Shown here: positions 1-5,256 of the stretch, piece by piece
Layout of the letters: each line of letters opens with the position of its first letter
How positions within the stretch are numbered: the stretch's first letter is position 1
Made by a program: the position numbers and the translations under genes
Virus record (IMG/VR): IMGVR_UViG_3300020470_000164
Coordinates: 1 to 27,835 of that record
Origin: a virus
Direction: 5' to 3' (one strand)
Length of the DNA: 27,835 nt
Notes under the pieces: model-generated
What the model was told of the DNA's origin: nothing
Seen by the model: only the letters and a program-made list of their open reading frames with translations
The model's database searches: none

Positions 1-6
1 CTAACA

Positions 7-198
7 ATGAAAGGAAACAAATTAACCCCAGAAAAAGCACAAGAATTAACACGTGATTTACTCGAAATAGTAACACAAAAGAGCAGTCAATCGTATAGTC
101 TATTAGAGGTAATAATTGACCAATATTTGTACTCACTAAATGATAAAGAAGTAGAAGAATTAGAGGGTATATTAGTTAACGAATTTGGGTACGATTAA
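7..198 (+). CDS. Small hypothetical phage protein (63 aa), acidic, helical
   Basis: This open frame encodes 63 residues starting MKGNKLTPEKAQELTRDLL and ending EFGYD. The composition is rich in E, L, K and Q with regular hydrophobic spacing, which suggests two or three helices. It has no signal peptide, membrane segment or recognisable catalytic motif. The start is only six bases from the window edge, so the upstream ribosome-binding region cannot be judged and an earlier in-frame start cannot be excluded. Its stop is one base before the ATG of the next gene, which suggests co-transcription and translational coupling. I do not recognise the family. Small genes of this sort fill early and accessory regions of T4-like cyanophages. 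Confidence 0.6.
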   Translation: MKGNKLTPEKAQELTRDLLEIVTQKSSQSYSLLEVIIDQYLYSLNDKEVEELEGILVNEFGYD

Positions 199-199
199 C

Positions 200-388
200 A
201 TGTCTAAGTATACACCAAAGAAGGGTAATAATACCCCAGAAAATGATAGAAATGCACTGTTAAAAAAGGCATATATTGAGTATCATTCTCCGTGGAATAC
301 TAAGGAGGAAAAATCACATTGGAAAGGGGTAATTACTGCACTATCTGATAACAACTATACATGGAGTTTTCCACAGATAGAGGAGTAA
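200..388 (+). CDS. Small hypothetical phage protein (62 aa)
   Basis: The protein begins MSKYTPKKGNNTPENDRNAL and ends WSFPQIEE. I chose the ATG at 200, one base after the upstream stop codon, rather than the in-frame TTG at 185. The TTG would overlap the previous gene and has no better ribosome-binding site. It has a basic, polar N-terminus, an aromatic middle (YIEYHSPW) and a second conserved-looking stretch (HWKGVI). No membrane segment or known domain is visible, and I do not recognise the family. The last codons contain TTTTCCACA, the first of a cluster of such sites that continues into the non-coding region, so part of this sequence may be under dual constraint. The tight junction with 7-198 suggests an operon pair. 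Confidence 0.65.
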   Translation: MSKYTPKKGNNTPENDRNALLKKAYIEYHSPWNTKEEKSHWKGVITALSDNNYTWSFPQIEE

Positions 389-400
389 ATCTGTGGAAAA
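367..400. repeat. Perfect 10-bp inverted repeat at the end of the 62-aa gene
   Basis: TTTTCCACAG (367-376) and CTGTGGAAAA (391-400) are perfect inverted copies separated by 14 nt that include the stop codon of the upstream gene. It can be read as two divergent DnaA-like boxes or as a hairpin. No T-tract follows on either strand, so it is not a typical intrinsic terminator. Confidence 0.7.
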
Positions 401-675
401 GTGTTATAAATGGGGTTCTAAATGTAATAATAAATATAAGGTTGTGTTGTATACTTTTCCACAAAGGTGTTAATAATAGGGATAAATATGTGGATTAAAT
501 GTGAAGAATTGGTTGATAATCTGTGGAATAAAGGTGATACTTTGTAGTGATTTTAGCGAGCAGTTTATCACACTTTCTCTCAGAAGTCAATAGGGGGTTT
601 ATAACAGTTAACAGACCCACGGTTTTTGTTACATAACGGCAATAAATACACTCACGAACTTGACACTTTTCCACA
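367..675. other. Cluster of cyanobacterial-type DnaA-box-like sites (candidate origin or regulatory region)
   Basis: The 9-mer TTTTCCACA occurs exactly four times in 309 bp: 367-375 (+), 392-400 (-), 455-463 (+) and 667-675 (+). A one-mismatch copy lies at 522-530 (-, TATTCCACA). Two-mismatch copies (TAATCCACA) lie at 489-497 (-) and 795-803 (+). As I recall it, TTTTCCACA is the reported cyanobacterial DnaA box; the E. coli form is TTATCCACA. The stretch at 401-450 between the boxes is AT-rich. Positions 389-720 otherwise contain no convincing gene. A 19-codon ATG-initiated frame at 488-547 is too short to support. Origin function, or DnaA-responsive control, is inferred. Confidence 0.45.
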
Positions 676-688
676 GTCATCTTATAAT
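660..688 (+). promoter_or_regulatory. Perfect-consensus sigma70-type promoter (P1)
   Basis: TTGACA at 660-665 and TATAAT at 683-688 are separated by exactly 17 bp. Transcription would begin near 695, about 25 nt before the ATG at 721. The spacer contains an exact TTTTCCACA (667-675), so a protein bound there would compete with RNA polymerase. Early genes of T4-like cyanophages are read by host sigma70-type polymerase, which fits this element. Confidence 0.85.
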
Positions 689-720
689 GAATTGTATACA
701 CTCAAAGCACCGTATTTCTC

Positions 721-882
721 ATGCCTTATTATCACACAGTAGGCACACAGAAAAGATATAGAATTACACTGGATTTGTCAGTAGAAAGTGATTTTAATCC
801 ACATGATATTGACTACAGAAAGTTATTCGAATTGGATGGTGATTATGAGGACGTTTCTGTATACGTAGAAGACCTAAATTAA
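721..882 (+). CDS. Small hypothetical acidic protein (53 aa) behind promoter P1
   Basis: The frame starts ATG CCT TAT TAT and encodes MPYYHTVGTQKRYRITLDLS, continuing through FNPHDIDYRKLFEL to an acidic C-terminus VYVEDLN. The alternating pattern (KRYRITLDLSVES, then EDVSVYVEDL) predicts two beta-strands flanking a short helix. No catalytic or metal-binding motif is visible. There is no Shine-Dalgarno sequence, but the perfect promoter P1 sits 33 nt upstream, which is the main reason to accept the gene despite its size. It is the only plausible gene between 389 and 1208. It may be an early regulatory or host-takeover protein, but that is a guess from position. Confidence 0.65.
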   Translation: MPYYHTVGTQKRYRITLDLSVESDFNPHDIDYRKLFELDGDYEDVSVYVEDLN

Positions 883-891
883 CAGTACATT

Positions 892-1012
892 AGTAACACT
901 TAGCAGTACACACAGTTGTTGACAGTAACTGTGTGATATGTTATAATACTAAGTAACACATAGGACACGCACAGTTATTAACAGTCCCATGCGTGTAATT
1001 TGCCATGCGTAG
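892..1012. repeat. Imperfect tandem duplication of a ~60-bp promoter/operator unit
   Basis: Unit 1 spans about 892-951 and unit 2 about 952-1012. Both begin AGTAACAC[T/A]TAG (892-903 and 952-963). Both continue with a closely related 16-mer, CACAGTTGTTGACAGT at 911-926 and CACAGTTATTAACAGT at 970-985 (14 of 16 identical). Each unit has an inverted repeat around that 16-mer: CACACAGTT/AACTGTGTG (909-917/927-935) in unit 1, and ACACGCA/TGCGTGT (965-971/990-996) in unit 2. Only unit 1 keeps good -35 and -10 boxes. A further ACAGTTATT at 1027-1035 may be the remains of a third unit. Confidence 0.6.
919..947 (+). promoter_or_regulatory. Perfect-consensus sigma70-type promoter (P2) with operator-like dyad over the -35
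   Basis: TTGACA (919-924) and TATAAT (942-947) are separated by 17 bp. A perfect 9-bp inverted repeat, CACACAGTT (909-917) and AACTGTGTG (927-935), encloses the -35 box. This is the geometry expected of a repressor operator that blocks polymerase. Transcription would start near 954 and read toward the 73-aa gene at 1209 through a long leader. Confidence 0.8.
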
Positions 1013-1208
1013 ATGATGCGTATCGGACAGTTATTATGCGCCTTATGTGTTATTAAGGGCGGCGGCGTTGCGTATATAAAAAAAGCAAACAACCCTAACC
1101 TACAGAGGCGACAAATCGAGAGAGAAATATTAATAGAAAAAAAATTTCTGGCCAGTAAAAACGCCCTTATTACCTTTTCATATATAATAAAATTTTCCCC
1201 AATATAAT
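948..1208 (+). other. Gene-poor leader between P2 and the 73-aa gene
   Basis: I see no convincing gene here. An open frame from 1013 to 1207 has low-quality composition, no ribosome-binding site, and begins inside the repeat region. The stretch contains three ATGCGT hexamers (989-994, 1005-1010, 1016-1021), two of them within 8-bp CCATGCGT repeats 16 bp apart. It also has an 8-bp complementary pair, TAAGGGCG (1054-1061) and CGCCCTTA (1162-1169), about 100 nt apart, and a GC-rich patch at 1057-1072 that stands out in this AT-rich DNA. A structured 5' leader is possible but not established. Confidence 0.35.
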
Positions 1209-1430
1209 ATGCAAGATATAGATGATACTACTTACCATATCTACGCAAAGGATAAGTGTCTATATCATAATTTAAATCAGGAAGACTTTGAAGAGAAATG
1301 GGAGTTATTAAAAGTAATGATTGACCTTCTTGGGGGTGATTATAAGGAGGAAGATTTAAGTTATGAGAGACTTGCGCCCAAAGTGGGTTACGGAGGTCCT
1401 GGTAAAGTAATCGAAGAACATTCATATTGA
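1209..1430 (+). CDS. Conserved-type cyanophage hypothetical protein (73 aa)
   Basis: The protein starts MQDIDDTTYHIYAKDKCLYH and ends VGYGGPGKVIEEHSY. The N-terminal half looks like a beta-hairpin (TYHIYAKDKCLYHNL), followed by a helix with many acidic and aromatic residues (EDFEEKWELLKVMIDLLG) and a glycine-rich tail. The pattern resembles small hypothetical proteins I associate with T4-like cyanophages, but I can name no function. There is no Shine-Dalgarno sequence; an AT-rich stretch precedes the ATG. Its stop codon overlaps the -35 box of promoter P3, so the next gene has its own promoter embedded at the end of this one. Confidence 0.7.
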   Translation: MQDIDDTTYHIYAKDKCLYHNLNQEDFEEKWELLKVMIDLLGGDYKEEDLSYERLAPKVGYGGPGKVIEEHSY

Positions 1431-1455
1431 CAAATACTATATAAACTGTTAAAAT
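1427..1455 (+). promoter_or_regulatory. Near-consensus sigma70-type promoter (P3) for the glycosyltransferase-like gene
   Basis: TTGACA (1427-1432) and TAAAAT (1450-1455, one mismatch to TATAAT) are separated by 17 bp. Transcription would start near 1462, about 17 nt before the ATG at 1479. The -35 box overlaps the TGA stop of the 73-aa gene. The spacer also contains TATATAAA, somewhat like a phage late promoter, so dual use is conceivable. Confidence 0.7.
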
Positions 1456-1478
1456 TAAAATGAAGCGAGTATTTAAGT

Positions 1479-2246
1479 ATGGCTAAAGGATTTAAAGTCA
1501 AAACAGTTGCACCGAAAACCAAAGAACCAGAATGGGATATCGATGCAATTAAGCAAAGAATGAAAGGAAAAGCAATTGTCTTCTGTTTACCAGGAAGAGG
1601 TTGTTCGTATATCTTTCTAAAGAACTTTGTACAACTGTGCTTTGATATGGTACAGAATGGAATGAGTATTCAGATTAGTCAGGATTACTCTTCTATGGTT
1701 AACTTTGCACGTTGTAAGGTATTAGGTGCAAATGTACTCCGTGGACCAAAACAAATACCTTGGGATGGTAAACTTACATATGACTATCAGTTGTGGATTG
1801 ACTCAGACATTGTATTTGATACTAACAAATTCTGGCAATTATGCGATCTAGCAGTTGATAAGGACGGTAATGAAAAAGAGATCGTTGCTGGTTGGTATGC
1901 TACGGAAGATGGTAGTACTACTTCGATTGCTCATTGGTTAGAGGAAGAAGATTTCAGAAAGAACGGTGGTGTTATGAATCACGAAACCGTTGAGACTATG
2001 GGTAAGCGTAAGAAACCATTTACTTGTGATTATACAGGTTTTGGTTGGGTAATGATTAAGAATGGCGTTTTTGAGAAGTTAGAGTATCCTTGGTTTGCTC
2101 CTAAGATGCAAGTCTTTGAGAGTGGAGATGTTCAAGATATGTGTGGAGAAGACGTATCGTTCTGTTTAGATGCACAAGACGAAGGTTTTGAGATATGGGC
2201 GGATCCTCGTATTCGTGTAGGTCACGAAAAAACTCGTGTAATCTAA
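1479..2246 (+). CDS. GT-A-fold glycosyltransferase-like protein (255 aa)
   Basis: The protein probably transfers a sugar from a nucleotide-sugar donor; donor and acceptor are unknown. After a basic N-terminus comes a beta-strand with a possible donor-site loop (AIVFCLPGRGCSY, about 31-43). Later WIDSDIVF (106-113) carries the D108-S-D110 triad typical of the metal-binding DXD motif of GT-A enzymes. A TGFGWVMIKNGVFEKL segment, then CGEDVSFC (E224, D225), resembles the acceptor-side ED motif. A late histidine (GHEKTRVI, H249) could be the third metal ligand. There is no signal peptide or membrane segment, so it should be cytoplasmic. Glycosyltransferases in T4-like phages modify DNA or virion proteins; with tail genes downstream, virion modification is possible but inferred. 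Promoter P3 precedes it, and its stop overlaps the next start (TAATG). Confidence 0.75.
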   Translation: MAKGFKVKTVAPKTKEPEWDIDAIKQRMKGKAIVFCLPGRGCSYIFLKNFVQLCFDMVQNGMSIQISQDYSSMVNFARCKVLGANVLRGPKQIPWDGKLTYDYQLWIDSDIVFDTNKFWQLCDLAVDKDGNEKEIVAGWYATEDGSTTSIAHWLEEEDFRKNGGVMNHETVETMGKRKKPFTCDYTGFGWVMIKNGVFEKLEYPWFAPKMQVFESGDVQDMCGEDVSFCLDAQDEGFEIWADPRIRVGHEKTRVI

Positions 2247-2401
2247 TGGATCGTATTAGTAAAATCATCTACCATTCTACTACAGATGACTTATGGGATC
2301 TCTCCGCAGAGATCCTCACCGAACTCTCTCGTAGAGAGAACATTCAGTACCGCATAAAAGCAACGGAGGAATCCGTGCAAAAGAAACTTTTATCCTTATG
2401 A
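2246..2401 (+). CDS. Small hypothetical protein (51 aa), translationally coupled
   Basis: I chose the ATG at 2246, which shares one base with the upstream stop codon (TAATG). A longer in-frame reading from 2195 would run back through the glycosyltransferase gene in another frame. The protein starts MDRISKIIYHSTTDDLWDLS and ends QKKLLSL. It is predicted to be helical, with charged and leucine-rich stretches (DLWDLSAEILTELSRRENI). No known domain or membrane segment is visible. It overlaps the next gene by ATGA at 2398-2401, so the three genes from 1479 to 2490 should be translated from one mRNA by termination-reinitiation. Function unknown. Confidence 0.7.
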   Translation: MDRISKIIYHSTTDDLWDLSAEILTELSRRENIQYRIKATEESVQKKLLSL

Positions 2402-2490
2402 TTATGGCACTCGCTTCGTGGCTCGGTCTTTTTATAGTATTGAGCATTGGCTTTGCAGTATTTTATTTTTCCCTTTATAACCCACATTAA
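2398..2490 (+). CDS. Very small single-pass membrane protein (30 aa)
   Basis: The frame starts at the ATG that overlaps the preceding TGA (ATGA) and encodes MIMALASWLGLFIVLSIGFA followed by VFYFSLYNPH. About 22 consecutive hydrophobic residues form one membrane helix with a short polar C-terminus and no charged N-terminal tail. Very small membrane proteins are common in phage early regions and can act on the host envelope or on lysis timing, but nothing here specifies a role. The overlap with the gene before it and the two-base gap to the gene after it are the main evidence that it is translated. An internal ATG at codon 3 is an alternative start. Confidence 0.55.
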   Translation: MIMALASWLGLFIVLSIGFAVFYFSLYNPH

Positions 2491-2492
2491 CT

Positions 2493-2639
2493 ATGGCTAA
2501 AATGAAAGCAGGAGTCCTTGGTACACAAGTTATTGAGGCACATCCGAAGAAAACTCGACAAGGTAACTCAGAACATAGTAAATTATCCGCAACCTCTCGT
2601 AATAAAAAACGAAAAAAATACCGAGGTCAAGGCAAATAA
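2493..2639 (+). CDS. Small, strongly basic cyanophage protein (48 aa)
   Basis: The protein starts MAKMKAGVLGTQVIEAHPKK and ends in a run rich in lysine and arginine (SRNKKRKKYRGQGK). The second half is almost entirely K, R, N, S, T and Q, as expected of a disordered nucleic-acid-binding tail. The first half holds a short hydrophobic patch (GVLGTQVIE). It resembles a small basic protein often seen in T4-like cyanophages (MAKMK... ...SPKKTRQG...YRGQG), for which I know no function. RNA or DNA binding is inferred from charge. It begins two bases after the previous stop, ends the cassette, and is followed ten bases later by an intrinsic terminator. Confidence 0.75.
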   Translation: MAKMKAGVLGTQVIEAHPKKTRQGNSEHSKLSATSRNKKRKKYRGQGK

Positions 2640-2648
2640 TTAGATTTA

Positions 2649-2688
2649 GTGTCTAAATAGCAACAAAATTGCTTTTAGGCACTTTTTT
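2649..2688 (+). terminator. Rho-independent terminator closing the glycosyltransferase cassette
   Basis: GTGTCTAAATAGCAA (2649-2663) pairs with TTGCTTTTAGGCAC (2669-2682) in a 14-bp stem with one bulged T and one G-T pair. The loop is five bases (CAAAA), and TTTTTT (2683-2688) follows immediately. It separates the upstream sigma70-driven cassette from the baseplate genes. The left arm also contains TCTAAATAG, loosely like a late promoter, but the hairpin explanation is stronger. Confidence 0.85.
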
Positions 2689-2706
2689 ATTGCCATCTAA
2701 CAAAAC

Positions 2707-2711
2707 GGAGG
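2707..2711 (+). promoter_or_regulatory. Strong Shine-Dalgarno (GGAGG) deciding the start at 2717
   Basis: GGAGG lies five bases before ATG 2717. Most other genes in this window have no Shine-Dalgarno sequence. The site rules out the longer in-frame reading from 2669, which begins inside the terminator hairpin. Confidence 0.8.
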
Positions 2712-2716
2712 ACAAC

Positions 2717-2878
2717 ATGGAACCTGGAATGCTTAGAGAAATCGCTCATGATCAATTAACACCGAAAAAAAGCAATAAAATGGAGAGTGCTCAAGACTTT
2801 TATGAGAGAATGGTAGACCAAGATGATCTTTATTGTAATGAAATTGAAAGTTATGAGGTAATTACAGAGTACCGTTAA
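2717..2878 (+). CDS. Small hypothetical acidic protein (53 aa) with strong ribosome-binding site
   Basis: The protein starts MEPGMLREIAHDQLTPKKSN and ends YEVITEYR. It is predominantly helical and acidic (SAQDFYERMVDQDDLYCNEIE), without membrane segments or a known catalytic motif. The start is set by a GGAGG five bases upstream. It lies between the terminator at 2649-2688 and the gp25 late-promoter-like element, so its own promoter is not obvious. It may be transcribed by read-through or from a late promoter overlapping the terminator hairpin. The efficient ribosome-binding site in a region where neighbours lack one suggests a need for high expression. Function unknown. Confidence 0.7.
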   Translation: MEPGMLREIAHDQLTPKKSNKMESAQDFYERMVDQDDLYCNEIESYEVITEYR

Positions 2879-2884
2879 CTTACC

Positions 2885-2895
2885 TTAATAAATAA
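2885..2895 (+). promoter_or_regulatory. Candidate T4-type late promoter upstream of gp25
   Basis: TTAATAAATAA at 2885-2895 resembles the T4-type late -10 element TATAAATA (AATAAATA here). It is 24 nt before the gp25 start and has no accompanying -35, as expected for gp55-directed late promoters. In AT-rich DNA this octamer can arise by chance, so support comes mainly from its position at the head of the baseplate block. Confidence 0.45.
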
Positions 2896-2918
2896 CTTAT
2901 ATTCCTATACAATTCCTG

Positions 2919-3320
2919 ATGCCAGCTCAAAGAGTAAGCAAAGCATTTAAAGATATAAGCATGTCATTTAAGTTTAACCCCTTAAGTGGTGATTTGATTG
3001 GTTTGAAAAATGAAAATGCGATTGCAAGGTCTGTAAGGAACATAGTATTAACAAGTCCAGGTGAAAAAATACACGATCCTGAGTTTGGTTCAAATATAAG
3101 TGCTCTTTTGTTCGAAAATGTAGATGAAGTATCTGCAATTGGTATTCGTGATGAAATTGAGAACTCTTTAAAGAATTATGAACCTAGAATTGAATTAGAA
3201 GATGTTATTGTTGATCCAAATTACGATAATAACCAATTTGATTGCATTATTACGTATAGAATCGTTGGTATCGACGTTCCACCAACACAATTAGAATTTG
3301 CGCTGCTTCCATCACGATAA
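2919..3320 (+). CDS. 25: Baseplate wedge subunit gp25
   Basis: This is a T4 gp25-like baseplate wedge protein of 133 aa (T4 gp25 is 132 aa). The family is homologous to TssE of type VI secretion and initiates sheath polymerisation at the baseplate. The diagnostic core motif EPR is present at residues 88-90 in NYEPRIELEDV. Upstream, a helix-rich region includes RSVRNIVLTSPGEKIHDPEF, where the LTSPGE(K/R).(H/D)P.FG pattern is typical of gp25/GpW-like baseplate proteins. The older label 'lysozyme-like' for this family does not imply enzyme activity. Its TAA is followed directly by the ATG of gp6 (TAAATG), so the two should be made in proportion, consistent with gp25 and gp6 acting in the same wedge. 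Confidence 0.93.
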   Translation: MPAQRVSKAFKDISMSFKFNPLSGDLIGLKNENAIARSVRNIVLTSPGEKIHDPEFGSNISALLFENVDEVSAIGIRDEIENSLKNYEPRIELEDVIVDPNYDNNQFDCIITYRIVGIDVPPTQLEFALLPSR

Positions 3321-5252
3321 ATGGCTCTTTTAAACTTTACTAGTCTGGATTTTGACCAGATTAAGACAACTCTTAAAGATTATTTAAGATCTAACTCTAA
3401 TTTTACAGATTATGACTTCGAAGGGTCAAATTTGTCGTCAATTATTGATGTTTTAGCATATAATACCTATATTAATTCATATAATGCCAATATGATCTCA
3501 AATGAGGTCTTTATTGATAGTGCAACATTAAGAGAAAACGTTGTTGCACTGGCAAGAAACATCGGATATATCCCAAGATCACGAAAATCATCAAAAGCAA
3601 CCATAAGTTTTACTGTAGAAGCAGGAATTACACCTCCTCCAAGCACTGTAACCCTTAAAAAAGGACCTGTTGCGAGTACAGGCAACTCTTTTGGAGGAAC
3701 TTCTTACGTTTTTGGTATTACAAAGGATATTACGAAACCAGTTATCGACGGAATTGCTAATTTTTTCGATATTAACGTATTTGAAGGGTCTGTTGTTGAC
3801 CAATCCTTCACTTTTTCGACTGCAAACGTAAATCAAAGGTTCGTTTTATCAAATGCGGGGATAGATTTAGACACTTTAGAGGTAAATGTACGTCCAAGTG
3901 CTACTTCTTCACTCAGATCTGCTTATACAAGGCAAGATTCGCTATTTGATGCCAATTCTGGGTCTTCAATTACTGGAAAATCACTAATTTACTACCTTCA
4001 AGAGATAGAAGATGAGCAATATGAGGTAATTTTTGGTGATGGTATCTTCGGAAAAGCATTAGATGACGGAAATATCGTCGAAGTGTCCTATATTATTAGT
4101 AATGGACCAGAAGGTAACGGAATTAGTAACCTTGCATTTAGTGGAAGGTGTACTTATAGCAGAAATGCAGTCGAAAACACTATCACTAGTGGTATATCCT
4201 TAATCACCGCTGAGAACCCCTCCAGTGGCGGTGAGTTGATCGAAAGCGTTGACTCCGTTAAAAAGTATGCACCGCAGATTTATGCTACTCAGAACCGTGC
4301 TCTGACTGCAAATGACTATGAAATCCTAATTCCTAACAAAATTTACCCTGAAGCAGAGTCAATTTCTGTATATGGAGGTGAAGAACTAGTTCCTCCTCAA
4401 TATGGAAAGGTTTTTATTAGTATAAAACCAAGAGTTGGTGATTTTGTACCTAATGCAATCAAGGAAAATATCAAAAGAGACCTTAAAAAGTATGCTGTAG
4501 CAGGTATTGTACCCGAAATTCTTGATCTTAAGTACCTATTCCTCGAAACAGACAGTAAAGTTTACTATAATTCGAATTTAGCACCCAATTCACCCTTTGT
4601 TTCTTCCGTTATTCTGTCAAATATCAATAAATTGGCAGAATCTGCTGAATTAAATAAGTATGGTGCAAGGTTCAAATACAGTAAATTCTTGAAAGTTATT
4701 GACCAAAGTCACGAATCTATCACTTCAAACATCACTACTGTTCAAATGAGAAGAGATTTGAGACTTGCAGTTGATCAATTTGCTGAATATGCTATTGATT
4801 TTGGTAATCAATTCCATATTTCATCAATGGAAGGGTATAATATTAGGTCTAGTGGATTCAGAGTACTGGATATCACACCTGATGTTTACCTATATGACCT
4901 ACCAAACACTGATAAAAAGACGGGAACTATCAATTTGTTCTCTCTAGATTCTCCAGGATCAACTACACCAACTATTCAGAGGCAAAATATTGGTGTTGTT
5001 GACTATATTAAGGGACGTATTACCTTAAATCCCATCAATATTACTGCTGGAAAAACTAAAGATAACCAGCAAATCATGGAAATTTCGACAATTCCTGAAT
5101 CAAATGACGTTATTGGATTACAGGATCTTTATTTGCAACTAGATACTAGTAACGTAGAGATGGTTGTTGATGAAATTGCCTCTGGTGCTGATCCATCAGG
5201 TTCTACATACACCGTTACACCAAGTTATAACGCTAAGAAGATCGTAAGATAA
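3321..5252 (+). CDS. 6: Baseplate wedge subunit gp6
   Basis: The protein is 643 aa, close to T4 gp6 (660 aa). It starts MALLNFTSLDFDQIKTTLKD, the usual N-terminus of this family, followed by YNTYINSYNANMISNEVFID and ARNIGYIPRSRKSSKA, also family-typical. A baseplate-J-like core lies near residues 325-400, with LTANDYEILIPNKIYPEAES, a GG-containing turn and YGKVFISIKP. In T4, gp6 dimers form the inner ring that joins wedges and closes the baseplate around the hub. There is no frameshift or truncation. It begins directly after the gp25 stop and ends four bases before the giant gene, in the same order as T4 25-6-7-8. Confidence 0.92.
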   Translation: MALLNFTSLDFDQIKTTLKDYLRSNSNFTDYDFEGSNLSSIIDVLAYNTYINSYNANMISNEVFIDSATLRENVVALARNIGYIPRSRKSSKATISFTVEAGITPPPSTVTLKKGPVASTGNSFGGTSYVFGITKDITKPVIDGIANFFDINVFEGSVVDQSFTFSTANVNQRFVLSNAGIDLDTLEVNVRPSATSSLRSAYTRQDSLFDANSGSSITGKSLIYYLQEIEDEQYEVIFGDGIFGKALDDGNIVEVSYIISNGPEGNGISNLAFSGRCTYSRNAVENTITSGISLITAENPSSGGELIESVDSVKKYAPQIYATQNRALTANDYEILIPNKIYPEAESISVYGGEELVPPQYGKVFISIKPRVGDFVPNAIKENIKRDLKKYAVAGIVPEILDLKYLFLETDSKVYYNSNLAPNSPFVSSVILSNINKLAESAELNKYGARFKYSKFLKVIDQSHESITSNITTVQMRRDLRLAVDQFAEYAIDFGNQFHISSMEGYNIRSSGFRVLDITPDVYLYDLPNTDKKTGTINLFSLDSPGSTTPTIQRQNIGVVDYIKGRITLNPINITAGKTKDNQQIMEISTIPESNDVIGLQDLYLQLDTSNVEMVVDEIASGADPSGSTYTVTPSYNAKKIVR

Positions 5253-5256
5253 CCAC

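Noticed and set aside
367-400. Intrinsic terminator after the 62-aa gene
   Set aside because: The 10-bp hairpin has a 14-nt loop and no T-tract on either strand; paired DnaA-like boxes explain it better.
488-547. 19-codon frame (MWIKCEELVDNLWNKGDTL) in the gene-poor region
   Set aside because: Too short to support without comparative data. It would explain the two weak boxes at 489 and 522 as codons for tryptophan-containing sequence, so I scored those boxes as weak.
495-701. Minus-strand open frame of 68 codons over the control region
   Set aside because: It runs against all other genes, covers promoter P1 and the DnaA-like boxes, and has no promoter or ribosome-binding site of its own.
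1013-1207. Open frame of 64 codons (MMRIGQLLCALCVIKGGGVA...)
   Set aside because: No ribosome-binding site, start inside the repeat/operator region, odd low-complexity composition and no recognisable pattern. More likely a leader before the 73-aa gene, though P2 would transcribe it.
1460-1486. 8-residue upstream frame (MKRVFKYG) overlapping the glycosyltransferase start
   Set aside because: Could be a regulatory mini-cistron, but nothing besides its presence supports it.
2919-3320. Reading gp25 as a lysozyme
   Set aside because: Some databases label this family lysozyme-like, but the EPR motif and gp25/TssE context make it a baseplate component with no expected enzyme activity.
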